A DNA stretch of 57,829 nt, taken from Nocardiopsis trehalosi NBRC 14201 (GTDB taxonomy: Bacteria; Actinomycetota; Actinomycetes; Streptosporangiales; Streptosporangiaceae). This document shows, one piece after another, positions 36,162 to 44,307 of this stretch. Where the stretch lies: positions 1 through 57,829 of the forward strand of contig NZ_BCRK01000015.1 in assembly GCF_001552555.1 (NCBI RefSeq). The letters are read 5' to 3'. Made by a program: the position numbers and the translations under genes. The notes beneath the pieces were generated by a model. It ran no database searches and was not told the origin of the DNA. It worked only from the letters and a program-made list of their open reading frames with translations. Every line of letters begins with the position of its first letter. Position 1 is the first letter of the stretch.

Positions 36162-36177
36162 TGTGATCTAGGTCACG
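36162..36177. promoter_or_regulatory. Crp/GlxR-like site upstream of the GH64 gene
   Basis: TGTGATCTAGGTCACG matches TGTGA-N6-TCACA at 9 of 10 positions, the GlxR form TGTGANNTANNTCACA except for the last base, and the Streptomyces Crp form GTG-N6-GNCAC fully. It is 107-122 bases before the start codon. Confidence 0.6.
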
Positions 36178-36283
36178 TGGCGTGAGCTGGAGCTGCGGCG
36201 ATGCGGCCCGTTTCCGTGAGGGCGTTGACGCGGACCGTAACGCGCTGCCACATTGGGGCCCCGAAAATAGGAAGGAGTCCTTA

Positions 36284-37474
36284 ATGATCGATCGCAGGAG
36301 GTTCCTCGGCGGGCTCGGCGCCGCAGCCGCCGCCGGGGCCGCGGGCTACGCGTTCGCCCGGCCGCCCGCGGCGGGCGTCGCCGCCGCCGAGACGGCCGCC
36401 GGGGCGCGCGCCGCCACCCTGCCCGTCACCATCGTCAACGAGACCGGCGCCTTCGCCGACGACCAGGTGCGCGTCTACATCGTGGGCACCGACATCTCCA
36501 CCGGCGCCCAGGTGCACGTCACCGCCGACGGGCGGATGGTCCCCGTCGCCGAGTCCGACAACACCGACGGCGGCTACACCGACTACAGCATCCCGCTGTC
36601 CCCGGGCGGCACCGTCCTGCCGCTCCCGCAGCCGATGTCGGGCCGCATCTACTTCGCCCTCGGCGACAAGCTGCGCTTCCGGGTCGTCATCGACGGCGCC
36701 GGGCGCCCCGCCCTCCAGTACCCCGCCGGGCACGTCGAGAGCGATCCCAGCTTCGGCGTCCTCTACGACACCTTCGAGTTCACCCACCAGGCCGACGGCA
36801 TGTACTGCAACTCCTCGATGGTCGACCAGTTCAGCGTGCCCATCGCCATCACCCTGGAGGGCGACGCCGTCCAGACCACCGGGCTGCTGGTCGACGGCGG
36901 GCGCGCCGCCGTCTTCGACGCGGCCGCCGCGGACCCCGACCTTTCCCCGCTCATCGTCGGTGACCGCACCCGCATCATCGCCCCCGGCCACGGCCTCGAC
37001 GGCGGCCGGTTCCCCGCCGACTACTTCGCCCCCTACATCGACCAGGTGTGGTCCCACTACGCCGCCACCGACCTCACCGTCACCACCAACGAGGGCGTGT
37101 TCACCGGCCGCGTGACCGGCGGGCAGCTCGTCTTCGACGGCGGCGTCACCCCGTTCCGCAAGCCCACGACGCGCGACGTGCTGTTCTGCGACGGAGCCCT
37201 CGCCGCCCCCAACGACCGCCTCACCGGCCCCGTCGCCGCGGTCCTCGGCGCCGGGTTCAACCGGTCCACCCTGCTCTCCCACGCCCGGCAGCCCACCACC
37301 GACGCCGCCGACTTCTACCGCACGCCCGTCTCCAACCACTACTCGCGCATCCTGCACGAGCACATGGTCGACGGGAAGGCGTACGGGTTCGCGTTCGACG
37401 ACGTCGCCGAGTACGCCTCCTACGTGCAGGACCACAACCCCACCGCCGTCACCGTCACCCTCACCCCGTTCTGA
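36284..37474 (+). CDS. Secreted glycoside hydrolase family 64 beta-1,3-glucanase
   Basis: A 396-residue protein. The N-terminus has a twin-arginine signal (MIDRRRFLGGLGAAAAAGA, then a hydrophobic/Ala-rich region), so it is exported folded by Tat. The mature part is GH64, like laminaripentaose-producing glucanases: LPVTIVNETGAFADDQVRVYIVG, GRIYFALGDKLRFRVV, LYDTFEFTHQADGMYCNSSMVDQFSVPI and NHYSRILHEHMVDGKAYGFAFDDVAEYAS. No carbohydrate-binding module. It should degrade beta-1,3-glucans of fungal or plant walls. A GAAGGAG ribosome site; three regulatory motifs upstream. Confidence 0.92.
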   Translation: MIDRRRFLGGLGAAAAAGAAGYAFARPPAAGVAAAETAAGARAATLPVTIVNETGAFADDQVRVYIVGTDISTGAQVHVTADGRMVPVAESDNTDGGYTDYSIPLSPGGTVLPLPQPMSGRIYFALGDKLRFRVVIDGAGRPALQYPAGHVESDPSFGVLYDTFEFTHQADGMYCNSSMVDQFSVPIAITLEGDAVQTTGLLVDGGRAAVFDAAAADPDLSPLIVGDRTRIIAPGHGLDGGRFPADYFAPYIDQVWSHYAATDLTVTTNEGVFTGRVTGGQLVFDGGVTPFRKPTTRDVLFCDGALAAPNDRLTGPVAAVLGAGFNRSTLLSHARQPTTDAADFYRTPVSNHYSRILHEHMVDGKAYGFAFDDVAEYASYVQDHNPTAVTVTLTPF

Positions 37475-37476
37475 CC

Positions 37477-37512
37477 GGTGGCGGGGCCCCGGCCGCACGG
37501 GGCCCCGCCACC
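37477..37512 (+). terminator. Terminator of the GH64 gene
   Basis: GGTGGCGGGGCCCC (37477-37490) pairs with GGGGCCCCGCCACC (37499-37512) around an 8-nt loop, starting 2 bases after the stop. Confidence 0.7.
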
Positions 37513-37643
37513 CGGCGCCACCCGGCGCCGCCGGGAGGGACCGGGCGCCGGCCGGTGCCGCGGCAGGCGCCCCGAGTGCGCACCGCACCCCCTCCGCCGA
37601 CGGAAGTGGAATAGGCTGCGACCATCACATGATGGGAGTCCGC

Positions 37644-38036
37644 GTGGCGTTCCGCAGTCCGTTTCCGCTGCTCTACACCGAGGACGTCGGTCGGCTCCTC
37701 CGCTTCTACACCGAGGCGCTCGGGTACGAGGTGGCCTACCGCTACCCCGAGGACCCGGCCGCGCCCGCGGAGTTCGCCCAGGTCCGCCTCAACGGCAGCG
37801 GGCTCGCCCTCGGCTCCCCGCGCGACCCGCTGCACGGGCTGCCCGCCGCGCCCGCCGGCGCCGTCGCCACCTTCGAACTCTGTCTGGCCTGCGACGACGT
37901 CGACGCCGAACTCGCCCGGCTGCGCCGCCTCGGGGTCCGCGTCCTGCACGCCCCCGAGTCCGACGGCGGAGAGCGCGCGGCCTACGTCGCCGACCCCGAC
38001 GGCCGCCCCATCATGATCTACGCCGACCCGGCCTGA
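37644..38036 (+). CDS. VOC family (glyoxalase-like) protein
   Basis: A 130-residue single-domain VOC-fold protein: FRSPFPLLYTEDVGRLLRFYTEALGYEVAYRYP at the start, VATFELCLACDDVDAELARLRRLGVRVLHAPE in the middle, AAYVADPDGRPIMIYADP at the end. Candidate metal or ligand residues are scattered; the reaction is unknown. GTG 37644 was preferred since GGGAG lies five bases before it; in-frame ATGs at 37629 and 37632 are alternatives. TAGGCT at 37612-37617 is a plausible -10 box. Confidence 0.82.
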   Translation: MAFRSPFPLLYTEDVGRLLRFYTEALGYEVAYRYPEDPAAPAEFAQVRLNGSGLALGSPRDPLHGLPAAPAGAVATFELCLACDDVDAELARLRRLGVRVLHAPESDGGERAAYVADPDGRPIMIYADPA

Positions 38037-38097
38037 CCCGGGCCGCCCCGCCGCCGGGTTGACCTTCACACCGGTGTCACCTCGTAGGGTCCCGGCC

Positions 38098-38820
38098 ATG
38101 ACGACACCGACCCCGTCCGCCGCCCCCGGCGGCCCCCCGTCCCCCCTCGTCCGCGGCAGCGGGCCCGGCCTGCTCCTCGCCCACGGCGCGGGCGGCGGCG
38201 CCCTGCCCAACTACGGGCGCGTCATCGACGCCCTCGCCCGCGACCGCACCGTGGTCGCCCCCGACTACCCCGGGTCGGGCACCACCCCGCGCGCGGCCGA
38301 CCCGCTCACCCTCGACGGCCTCGCCGACGCGGTGGTCGCCGCGGCGGTCGGCGCGGGCCTGCCCGCGTTCGCCGTCCACGGCTACTCCCTGGGCGGGGCG
38401 GTCGCCGTGCGCGCCGCCGTCCGCCACCCCGACCGCGTCACCGCGCTCGTCCTCACCGCGGCGTTCGCCGCGCCGTCGCCCGCCTTCCGCGCGCTGCTGC
38501 GCGACTGGCGGGCGCAGATCGCCGCCGAGGGCGCCCCGGACCACGCCCCCGGCGCCGCCGACCAGGTCGACCTGGTGCTGCGCGCCGACGTCCGCGCCGA
38601 CCTGCCGCGCGTCGCCGTGCCGACCCTGGTGGTCGCCACCACCGCCGACACCCTGGTCGACCCCGCCCACTCCGCCGAACTCGCCGCCGGCATCCCCGGC
38701 GCCGCCCGCGCCGGACTCGACGCCGGGCACCTGGTGTGGGAGGACGCCCCCGACGCCTGGGCCGGACTGATCACCGGGTTCCTCGCCGGCGCCGACCCCG
38801 TTCCGGCGGGCCGGCCGTGA
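38098..38820 (+). CDS. Alpha/beta hydrolase
   Basis: A 240-residue alpha/beta hydrolase. GPGLLLAHGAGGG contains the oxyanion-hole HG, AVHGYSLGGAVAVRAA the nucleophile Ser in GYSLGG, ADTLVDPAH the acid Asp region and DAGHLVWEDAPDAW the catalytic His. The substrate is unknown. It seems leaderless (TAGGGT seven bases before ATG 38098). Its TGA overlaps the next GTG by 4 bp, so it is coupled to the LLM oxidoreductase. Confidence 0.87.
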   Translation: MTTPTPSAAPGGPPSPLVRGSGPGLLLAHGAGGGALPNYGRVIDALARDRTVVAPDYPGSGTTPRAADPLTLDGLADAVVAAAVGAGLPAFAVHGYSLGGAVAVRAAVRHPDRVTALVLTAAFAAPSPAFRALLRDWRAQIAAEGAPDHAPGAADQVDLVLRADVRADLPRVAVPTLVVATTADTLVDPAHSAELAAGIPGAARAGLDAGHLVWEDAPDAWAGLITGFLAGADPVPAGRP

Positions 38821-39644
38821 GCGCCCCGCCGACCGAGCTGCACGCCGTGCTGCCCAGCGAGCACGCCGACCTCGACCCGCACCTGGTCGTCGGCCTCGCC
38901 CGCCGCGCCGAGGACCTCGGCTACCGCGGGGTGTGGCTGCCCGACCACCCGCTGCCGCCCCGGGGCTACGGCGGCGGGTACGGGGGCGCGCTGGAGCCGG
39001 TCGTGACGCTGACCGCCGTCGCCGCCGCCACGCGCGCGGTGCGGCTGGGGACCTCGGTGCTGATCCTGCCGCTGCGCGACCCGTTCCTGCTGGCCAAGCA
39101 GGCCGCGACCCTGGACCGGCTGGCGCCCGGCCGGCTGGTCCTGGGGGTGGGCGCCGGGTGGGAGGCGCGCGAGTTCGCCGCGCTGGGCGCCGACTTCGCC
39201 GACCGCGGCGCCCGCACCGACGAGGCGCTGCGCCTCCTCCGCCACCTGCACACCGTCGGCCGGGGGCCGTTCGCGGGCGACCGGTTCGGGTTCACCGACG
39301 GCGAGTTCGCCCCACTGCCCGCCACCCCGGTGCCGCTCCTGGTCGGCGGGACCTCCCCGGCGGCGCTGCGCCGCGCCGCCCGCTACGCCGACGGCTGGCA
39401 GGCGGTCGGCCTGGACCCGGAGGCGTTCGGTGCGGCGGCCCGCGACCTGCGCGCCCGCGCCGGGCGGCCGGTCGAGGCGGGCGCGCGCACGGAGGCCGCC
39501 ACGCTCGACGGCGTCCCGGCGGCCGCCGAGCGGGTCCGCGCGTTCGCGGCCGCGGGCGCCGACCACGTCGCGGTCTGGTTCGGCGCCCCTGAGGGCTACG
39601 CCGACCGCATGGCCGCCCTGGCGCGCGCCCTGGACACCGGCTGA
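38817..39644 (+). CDS. LLM-class (F420/flavin) oxidoreductase
   Basis: A 275-residue TIM-barrel luciferase-like protein: GYRGVWLPDHPLPP, AVRLGTSVLILPLRDPFLLAKQAATLDRLAPGRLVLGVGAGWEAREFAALGADFADRG and PVPLLVGGTSPAALRRAARYADGWQ. It matches the TIGR03619-like group of probable F420-dependent enzymes. Translationally coupled to the upstream hydrolase (GTGA), hinting at a two-step reaction on one compound. A strong hairpin follows. Confidence 0.86.
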   Translation: MSAPPTELHAVLPSEHADLDPHLVVGLARRAEDLGYRGVWLPDHPLPPRGYGGGYGGALEPVVTLTAVAAATRAVRLGTSVLILPLRDPFLLAKQAATLDRLAPGRLVLGVGAGWEAREFAALGADFADRGARTDEALRLLRHLHTVGRGPFAGDRFGFTDGEFAPLPATPVPLLVGGTSPAALRRAARYADGWQAVGLDPEAFGAAARDLRARAGRPVEAGARTEAATLDGVPAAAERVRAFAAAGADHVAVWFGAPEGYADRMAALARALDTG

Positions 39645-39668
39645 CCCGAGCCCCGGGCGCACCACCGG

Positions 39669-39696
39669 GAGGCTCCGGCCGCGCGGCCGGAGCCTC
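39669..39696 (+). terminator. Terminator of the hydrolase-LLM pair
   Basis: GAGGCTCCGGCC (39669-39680) pairs with GGCCGGAGCCTC (39685-39696) around GCGC, 25 bases after the stop. Confidence 0.75.
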
Positions 39697-39801
39697 GCCG
39701 TCCGCCGCCCCCTCCCCGGGCGCGGCCGGATCCGGACACCCCTCCCGGGAGATCCGCCGCCGATGGGTAGGGGAGGGGGCACCCGGTCCGGGAGGTGCCG
39801 T

Positions 39802-40224
39802 GTGGCGGGCGTCGCCGTACTCCTCATCCTCATCGGCGTCGGCTACCTCGCCTACGCCTTCAAGGACGAACTGGCCGAGATCCTGGGGGACGGCAAGCCG
39901 CTGAACCTCCTGGTGGGGGCCCTGGCCTGCGCCGCCGCCGGCCTCCTGGCCGCGGTCTCCGTGGTCGGCTTCCTCGGGACGCCGGAGGGCCGGCGGCTCG
40001 TCGCCTCCCTCGGGGCGTTCGTGGAGGGCGTCCTCGTGGTGGCCGGGGTCGTCGCGCTGGGCGCCGCATTCATCGCCTTCCTCATCTGGGTGGACGGCGG
40101 CAGCGGGCCGGGACCCCCGCGCCACGGCGGCGGCGAGGGGACCGGGTACGGCCCCGGGTCCTCCGACGGCGGTGACGGGGGCGACGGCGGAGGCGGCGAC
40201 GGCGGTGGTGGTGGCGGTGGTTGA
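39802..40224 (+). CDS. Small membrane protein with poly-Gly tail
   Basis: About 140 residues: three hydrophobic segments (GVAVLLILIGVGYLAYAF, LNLLVGALACAAAGLLAAVSVVGFL, GVLVVAGVVALGAAFIAFLIW) followed by a Gly/Asp-rich tail ending in a run of Gly. GTG 39802 has GGAGG six bases upstream; ATG 39763 is an alternative. No family recognised. Confidence 0.65.
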   Translation: MAGVAVLLILIGVGYLAYAFKDELAEILGDGKPLNLLVGALACAAAGLLAAVSVVGFLGTPEGRRLVASLGAFVEGVLVVAGVVALGAAFIAFLIWVDGGSGPGPPRHGGGEGTGYGPGSSDGGDGGDGGGGDGGGGGGG

Positions 40225-40330
40225 CGGCGGCGCGGCGGCCACCGCGCCGGCGGACCACCGCGACCGGCCGCTGCGGGACGCGCCTCGCCGCCGACGGCGC
40301 GGCGGCCGACGGCCGGGCGGCGGTGCCCGG

Positions 40331-41131
40331 TCAGGACGGGGCGGGCGGCGGGTGCTCCGCCAACCAGTCGAGGGTGCGGCGCAGTTCGGCGGTGACGCCC
40401 CCGGCCACCAGGCGGGACGCGGCCGGGTCGCCCGCCGCCGCGCCGCGCTCGATGCCGTGGAGGGTGGCGGCCACCCGGCGCGGCACCAGCCGGAGCACCT
40501 CCGCCCGGTCGGCGGCCGACGCGCCGTAGCCGTCGAGGAGGGCGGTGAGCCGGCGCCCCCGGTCGGGCGGGCCGTCGCGCCAGCCCCGCTCCCGGCAGGC
40601 GTCGTCGGGCATCAGCGGGGCGAACTGCCAGGCGGCGTGCGCGAGGTCCCACAACGGGTCCTCGGGCCCGGCGAAGTCCCAGTCGATGAGGGCGACCGCC
40701 TCGTGGCCGGAGAAGACCACGTTGCGCGGCGCGACGTCGTTGTGGCACACCACCGCGGCGGCCGACGGCAGCGACGGCGCGTGGTGCCAGGACACCCCCT
40801 CGGGCAGCCGGAACCCGCGCGCGGCGTCGTGCACCCGCCGCAGCAGCCGGCCCGTGCTCGCCACCGCCGCCTCCGGCACCTCCGCGGTGCGGCCGTCGTC
40901 GGGGACGTCGCCCGGAACGAAGGACAGCGTCTCGCGCCCGCCCTCCGCGCCGAGCACCCGCGGCGCCGCCCCGGGCGCCGCGGTCTCCAGGTACCGCAGG
41001 AACGCGTGCACGGCGGGCGACCACGGCCCGGTAGCGCGGACCACCGTCCCCCCGACCCGCCGCGGCGCGTTCGTGTGCCCTCCCCGAAGTTCTCCAGAGA
41101 TATCTCCGCCATCCGCCGAAGAAACGCGCAC
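40331..41131 (-). CDS. Aminoglycoside phosphotransferase (APH)-fold kinase
   Basis: A 266-residue APH/choline-kinase-like protein: RVGGTVVRATGPWSPAVHAFLRYLE, AAVVCHNDVAPRNVVF (catalytic loop HNDxxxRN) and VALIDWDFAGPEDPLWDLAHAAWQFAPL (metal loop, IDWDFAG). It belongs to the broad APH group, not APH(3'), so resistance is not implied; related kinases act on homoserine, choline or sugars. GTG 41131 is preceded by GGAGG. It is divergent from the biosynthetic cluster. Confidence 0.82.
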   Translation of the reverse strand: MRVSSADGGDISGELRGGHTNAPRRVGGTVVRATGPWSPAVHAFLRYLETAAPGAAPRVLGAEGGRETLSFVPGDVPDDGRTAEVPEAAVASTGRLLRRVHDAARGFRLPEGVSWHHAPSLPSAAAVVCHNDVAPRNVVFSGHEAVALIDWDFAGPEDPLWDLAHAAWQFAPLMPDDACRERGWRDGPPDRGRRLTALLDGYGASAADRAEVLRLVPRRVAATLHGIERGAAAGDPAASRLVAGGVTAELRRTLDWLAEHPPPAPS

Positions 41132-41442
41132 CGGCTCATCCTCCACGTATCAAGGAATGGCTCCACGGGAAGCCGTCGGCCATTCTAGGTCAATTTCCCG
41201 GTCGCCGCGGGCGCGGTCGGCGGCGGGTCCGCCGCGGGTGCCGTCCCCGGCCGGGCGGCGCCCGGCGCGGGACAGGGGAGTGTGTCCATAACGCAACCCT
41301 CCGGTATTGCGGCAGCTCAAGTGGTGATCACGGAGAAGCGGGATCGTGTGACCACCGGTCCTGCGGATGAAGGAGCTACCTTGCGTGCAAACGCGAGCGC
41401 GACTAGTAATGGTGCGCATGAGTCGGAAGCCGGGAGTTCTCC
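41132..41442. other. Divergent spacer before the biosynthetic cluster
   Basis: A 311-base region, AT-richer than average, with no ORF of protein-like composition. It holds the promoter-like and TTGCG repeat signals listed next. Confidence 0.5.
41292..41410 (+). promoter_or_regulatory. Candidate promoter and TTGCG/CGCAA operators of the cluster
   Basis: CGCAA-N10-TTGCG (41292-41311) is an inverted repeat. TTGCGT recurs at 41381-41386, 17 bases before TAGTAA (41404-41409), giving a weak -35/-10 pair 33 bases upstream of the first GTG. GGGAG lies about 5 bases before that GTG. No regulatory gene is in the cluster, so control may be from elsewhere. Confidence 0.4.
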
Positions 41443-42498
41443 GTGTCACGCCCGCCTGAGACACCCTCGATCTCGAATGACGCCGACGCCATTATCCATC
41501 CGACGCCGTTCCCGAAAGTCGTCCTGATCGGATGCGGGAGAATAACCGAATTCGCGCACGCCCCCGTGCTGCGGGACGGCGCGGGCCCGCGCGTCGTCGG
41601 CCTCGTGGACGACGACCCCGAGCGCGCCGACGGGATCGCGCGGCTCCTGGGCGGCCCCGGCCGGATCGCCACCTACCGCCGAATCGGCGACGCCCCGTTC
41701 GACGCCGCCACCATGGCGGTCGTGGCGACCCCGACCCCCCTGCACGCCGACACGGCGGCCGAGGCGCTCGCCGCCGCACCGTGCGTGCTGGTCGAGAAGC
41801 CGCTGGCCGCCACCGGGGCCGCCGCGCGGCGGCTGCTCGACCTGGCCCGGCGCACCCGCCGCCACCTCCTGTGCGTCCACAACCGGCGGCACGAACCGGC
41901 GCTGCGCCGGCTGCTGGAGGTGTGCGCCTCCGGAACGGTCGGCCGCCCCCGCACCGTCACCTACCTGCACCACACCACGGCGCCGTTCCCCGGGGCGTGG
42001 GCGGCCGAGCCCATGTGGCGCTCCGGCACCGAGGGCGGGTGCCTGGCCGACCTCGGGTACCACGGCGTCTACCTCGCCCGCGAGATCCTGGCGGCCCCCG
42101 TGGCCGGAGCCGAAGCGGTCGAGACCGTGTGGCGGGGCCCCGTCCTGGAGCGGGCGGCGGTGCGGACCACCCACATCGGCGGTGCCGGCGCCGCCATCGA
42201 CGTGGCGTGGACGGCGTCCAGCGACGCGTTCCGGGTCGTGGTCGACTGCTCCGCGGGCCGCGTCACCGCCGACGACACCGGCCGCCTCAGCGTGGCCACC
42301 GCTGCCGGCGGGGAGGTCCGCGAGCGGCACCCGGCCGGCTTCGGCCCGGCCTACCGCGCGCTCTACGCGGACGCCGCGCGCCGGACGGCCGGCCCCCCGC
42401 GCTACGACCAGGCGGCCACCGCCGTGGAGACCGCCGACGTGCTCGACACCCTGGCGGCGGCGTGCCGCGCCCGCCGCCCCGAGGAGGCCGCGACATGA
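41443..42498 (+). CDS. Gfo/Idh/MocA family oxidoreductase (cluster gene 1)
   Basis: A 351-residue NAD(P)-dependent sugar or cyclitol dehydrogenase/reductase. Rossmann start VVLIGCGRITEFAHAPVLRDG (GxGxxxxxH variant), catalytic EKP in VLVEKPLAATG, and the substrate-side block GGCLADLGYHGVYLARE with Asp and His in the usual DxxxxH positions. It should interconvert a hydroxyl and a keto group on a sugar or inositol. First gene of the operon; its stop overlaps gene 2 by 4 bp. The GTG start follows GGGAG. Confidence 0.88.
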   Translation: MSRPPETPSISNDADAIIHPTPFPKVVLIGCGRITEFAHAPVLRDGAGPRVVGLVDDDPERADGIARLLGGPGRIATYRRIGDAPFDAATMAVVATPTPLHADTAAEALAAAPCVLVEKPLAATGAAARRLLDLARRTRRHLLCVHNRRHEPALRRLLEVCASGTVGRPRTVTYLHHTTAPFPGAWAAEPMWRSGTEGGCLADLGYHGVYLAREILAAPVAGAEAVETVWRGPVLERAAVRTTHIGGAGAAIDVAWTASSDAFRVVVDCSAGRVTADDTGRLSVATAAGGEVRERHPAGFGPAYRALYADAARRTAGPPRYDQAATAVETADVLDTLAAACRARRPEEAAT

Positions 42499-43508
42499 CC
42501 ACCCGATGGGGCATCCTCGGCTGCGCGCGCATCGCGCTCGGCCACGTCGTCCCCGCGATGGCCGCGGTCGACGGCGCCGTACCGGCCGCCATCGCCGGGC
42601 GCGACCCCGAACGCACGGCGCGGGCCGCCGACCGGCTCGGCATCCCCCGCCACCACACCTCCTACGCCGACCTCCTCGACGACCCCGGGATCGACGCCGT
42701 CTACCTCCCGCTCCCGCCGCACCTGCACCACCGCTGGGCGCTGCGGGCCCTGCGGAGCGGCAAGTCGGTCCTCGTCGAGAAGCCGGCGGTCGGCACCGCC
42801 GCCGAGGCGGACGAACTGGTGGCGGAGGCGCGCCGGCGCGACCTGCTGCTCGTGGAGGCGACGATGTACCGCTTCCGCGAGCAGTGGGCGTCACTGCGCG
42901 CCTGGCGGGACCAGCACGCACCCCCCGGCACGCCGGCGCTGCTGCGGGCGCACATCGGCTACACCCTGGACGCCCCCGCCGACGACCACCGCCGCAGCCG
43001 GTCGTCCGGCGGGGGAGCGCTGCGCGACCTCGGCACCTACGCCGTCAACGCCGCCTCGGCGCTCTTCGGCGCGGCGGAGCGGGGCTGGCTGGCCCAGGTG
43101 CGCGACGGCCGCGCCGGAACGGACGCCGACATCGACCTCGTCTCGGCCGGCGGGCTGGTCTTCCCGGACGGCCGGGTGCTCGCGTTCGACTGCGACTTCC
43201 GGCACGCCTGGGTCGACACCCCGCTGGAACTGCGGACACCCGGCGGCACCGCGGTCCTCGACCACGCCTTCAACCCCGGCACGCACCCCACGGAGCTGCG
43301 CGTCCTGCGCCAGGGCGCACCCCCGGAGACCCGCCCCTTCGCCGGGGCCGACGCCTACGCCGCCATGGTGGCGGAGTTCGGCCGGTGGCGCGGCAAGGGC
43401 GCGTCGTCGGACTTCGCCGCCGCCGAGGCCCACCTGCTCACCACCACCGCCCGCAACACCGAACTCCTCACCTCGTTCGAAAGCCGCGGCGCGTCCGGAC
43501 CGGCGTGA
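42495..43508 (+). CDS. Gfo/Idh/MocA family oxidoreductase (cluster gene 2)
   Basis: A 337-residue second family member, of a different subgroup: WGILGCARIALGHVVPAMAAV, VYLPLPPHLHHRWALRALRSGKSVLVEKPAVGT (EKP motif), EATMYRFREQW, and GGGALRDLGTYAVNAASALFGA. The last blocks resemble dihydrodiol dehydrogenase and deoxysugar 3-ketoreductase-like proteins. Paired with gene 1 (ATGA overlap) it could give an oxidation-reduction relay that inverts one carbinol, or act on a different carbon. Exact substrate unknown. Confidence 0.88.
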   Translation: MTTRWGILGCARIALGHVVPAMAAVDGAVPAAIAGRDPERTARAADRLGIPRHHTSYADLLDDPGIDAVYLPLPPHLHHRWALRALRSGKSVLVEKPAVGTAAEADELVAEARRRDLLLVEATMYRFREQWASLRAWRDQHAPPGTPALLRAHIGYTLDAPADDHRRSRSSGGGALRDLGTYAVNAASALFGAAERGWLAQVRDGRAGTDADIDLVSAGGLVFPDGRVLAFDCDFRHAWVDTPLELRTPGGTAVLDHAFNPGTHPTELRVLRQGAPPETRPFAGADAYAAMVAEFGRWRGKGASSDFAAAEAHLLTTTARNTELLTSFESRGASGPA

Positions 43509-43542
43509 GCCGCCGGGACCACCGCGAACCAGGAGGCCGCAC

Positions 43543-44307
43543 ATGCGCACCGCCGTCCAACTCGGGTTCAACGGCCACGGGGTCTTCGGGCGACGGCCCA
43601 CCACCGACCTCGACGGCGTCCTCGGGCTCGCGGCCGACGCCGGGTTCGACGGCGTCGAACCCATGGGGGACGTCGCGGGCGCCCCCGGCGCCGCCGCCCT
43701 GCTGCGCCGGAGCCGCCTGCGGGTCCCCGTCCTGCACCTGTTCCTCGCCGACGTGGCCGACCCCGGGGACCGGCGCCGGTGGACGGACGTGCTGGGCGGG
43801 CTCGACTGCCCGGCCCTGGCCCTGTCCGCCTTCGGCATGGAGCAGTCCGCCGACGGCTACCACCGCCTCGCCGACGACCTCGGCGCCGTCCGCGAGGACG
43901 TGCGGCGCGCGGGGGCCGACCTGATGTTCCACCCGCACGACGCCGAGATGTCGGTCGTGGCGGACGACGGCCGCCGGGGGACCGACGTCCTCACCGGTGA
44001 CCTGCCCGACCTGAGGCTCATCGTCGACGCCTACTGGGCCACCCGGGCGGGGCTCGACCCCGCCGAGGCCATCTCCCGCAACGCCGCGCGCAGCGGCTAC
44101 TACCACCTCAAGGACGGTGACGCCTCCGGCGGCACGGAGTTCGGCCGCGGCACCGTGCCCATGCGCGCGTGCCTGCGCGCCGCCGCCGCGGCCGGGCCCG
44201 GCGGCTGGGTCGTCCTGGAGCAGGAGAAACCCGCGACCGACGCCCCCGGTGTCCTCCGGCGGTTCCAGCGCGCGGTCGCCGATGTGATGCAGGAGTCACC
44301 GACATGA
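43543..44307 (+). CDS. Sugar phosphate isomerase/epimerase-like TIM barrel (cluster gene 3)
   Basis: A 254-residue xylose-isomerase-like TIM barrel (AP endonuclease 2 superfamily, as in IolE/IolI). Candidate metal and catalytic residues occur at strand ends: GVEPMG, LMFHPHDAEM, LIVDAYWATRAG, SGYYHLKDGD and VVLEQEK. It probably isomerises, epimerises or dehydrates a keto sugar or inosose made by genes 1 and 2. AGGAGG precedes the ATG; the stop overlaps the radical SAM ATG. Confidence 0.82.
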   Translation: MRTAVQLGFNGHGVFGRRPTTDLDGVLGLAADAGFDGVEPMGDVAGAPGAAALLRRSRLRVPVLHLFLADVADPGDRRRWTDVLGGLDCPALALSAFGMEQSADGYHRLADDLGAVREDVRRAGADLMFHPHDAEMSVVADDGRRGTDVLTGDLPDLRLIVDAYWATRAGLDPAEAISRNAARSGYYHLKDGDASGGTEFGRGTVPMRACLRAAAAAGPGGWVVLEQEKPATDAPGVLRRFQRAVADVMQESPT

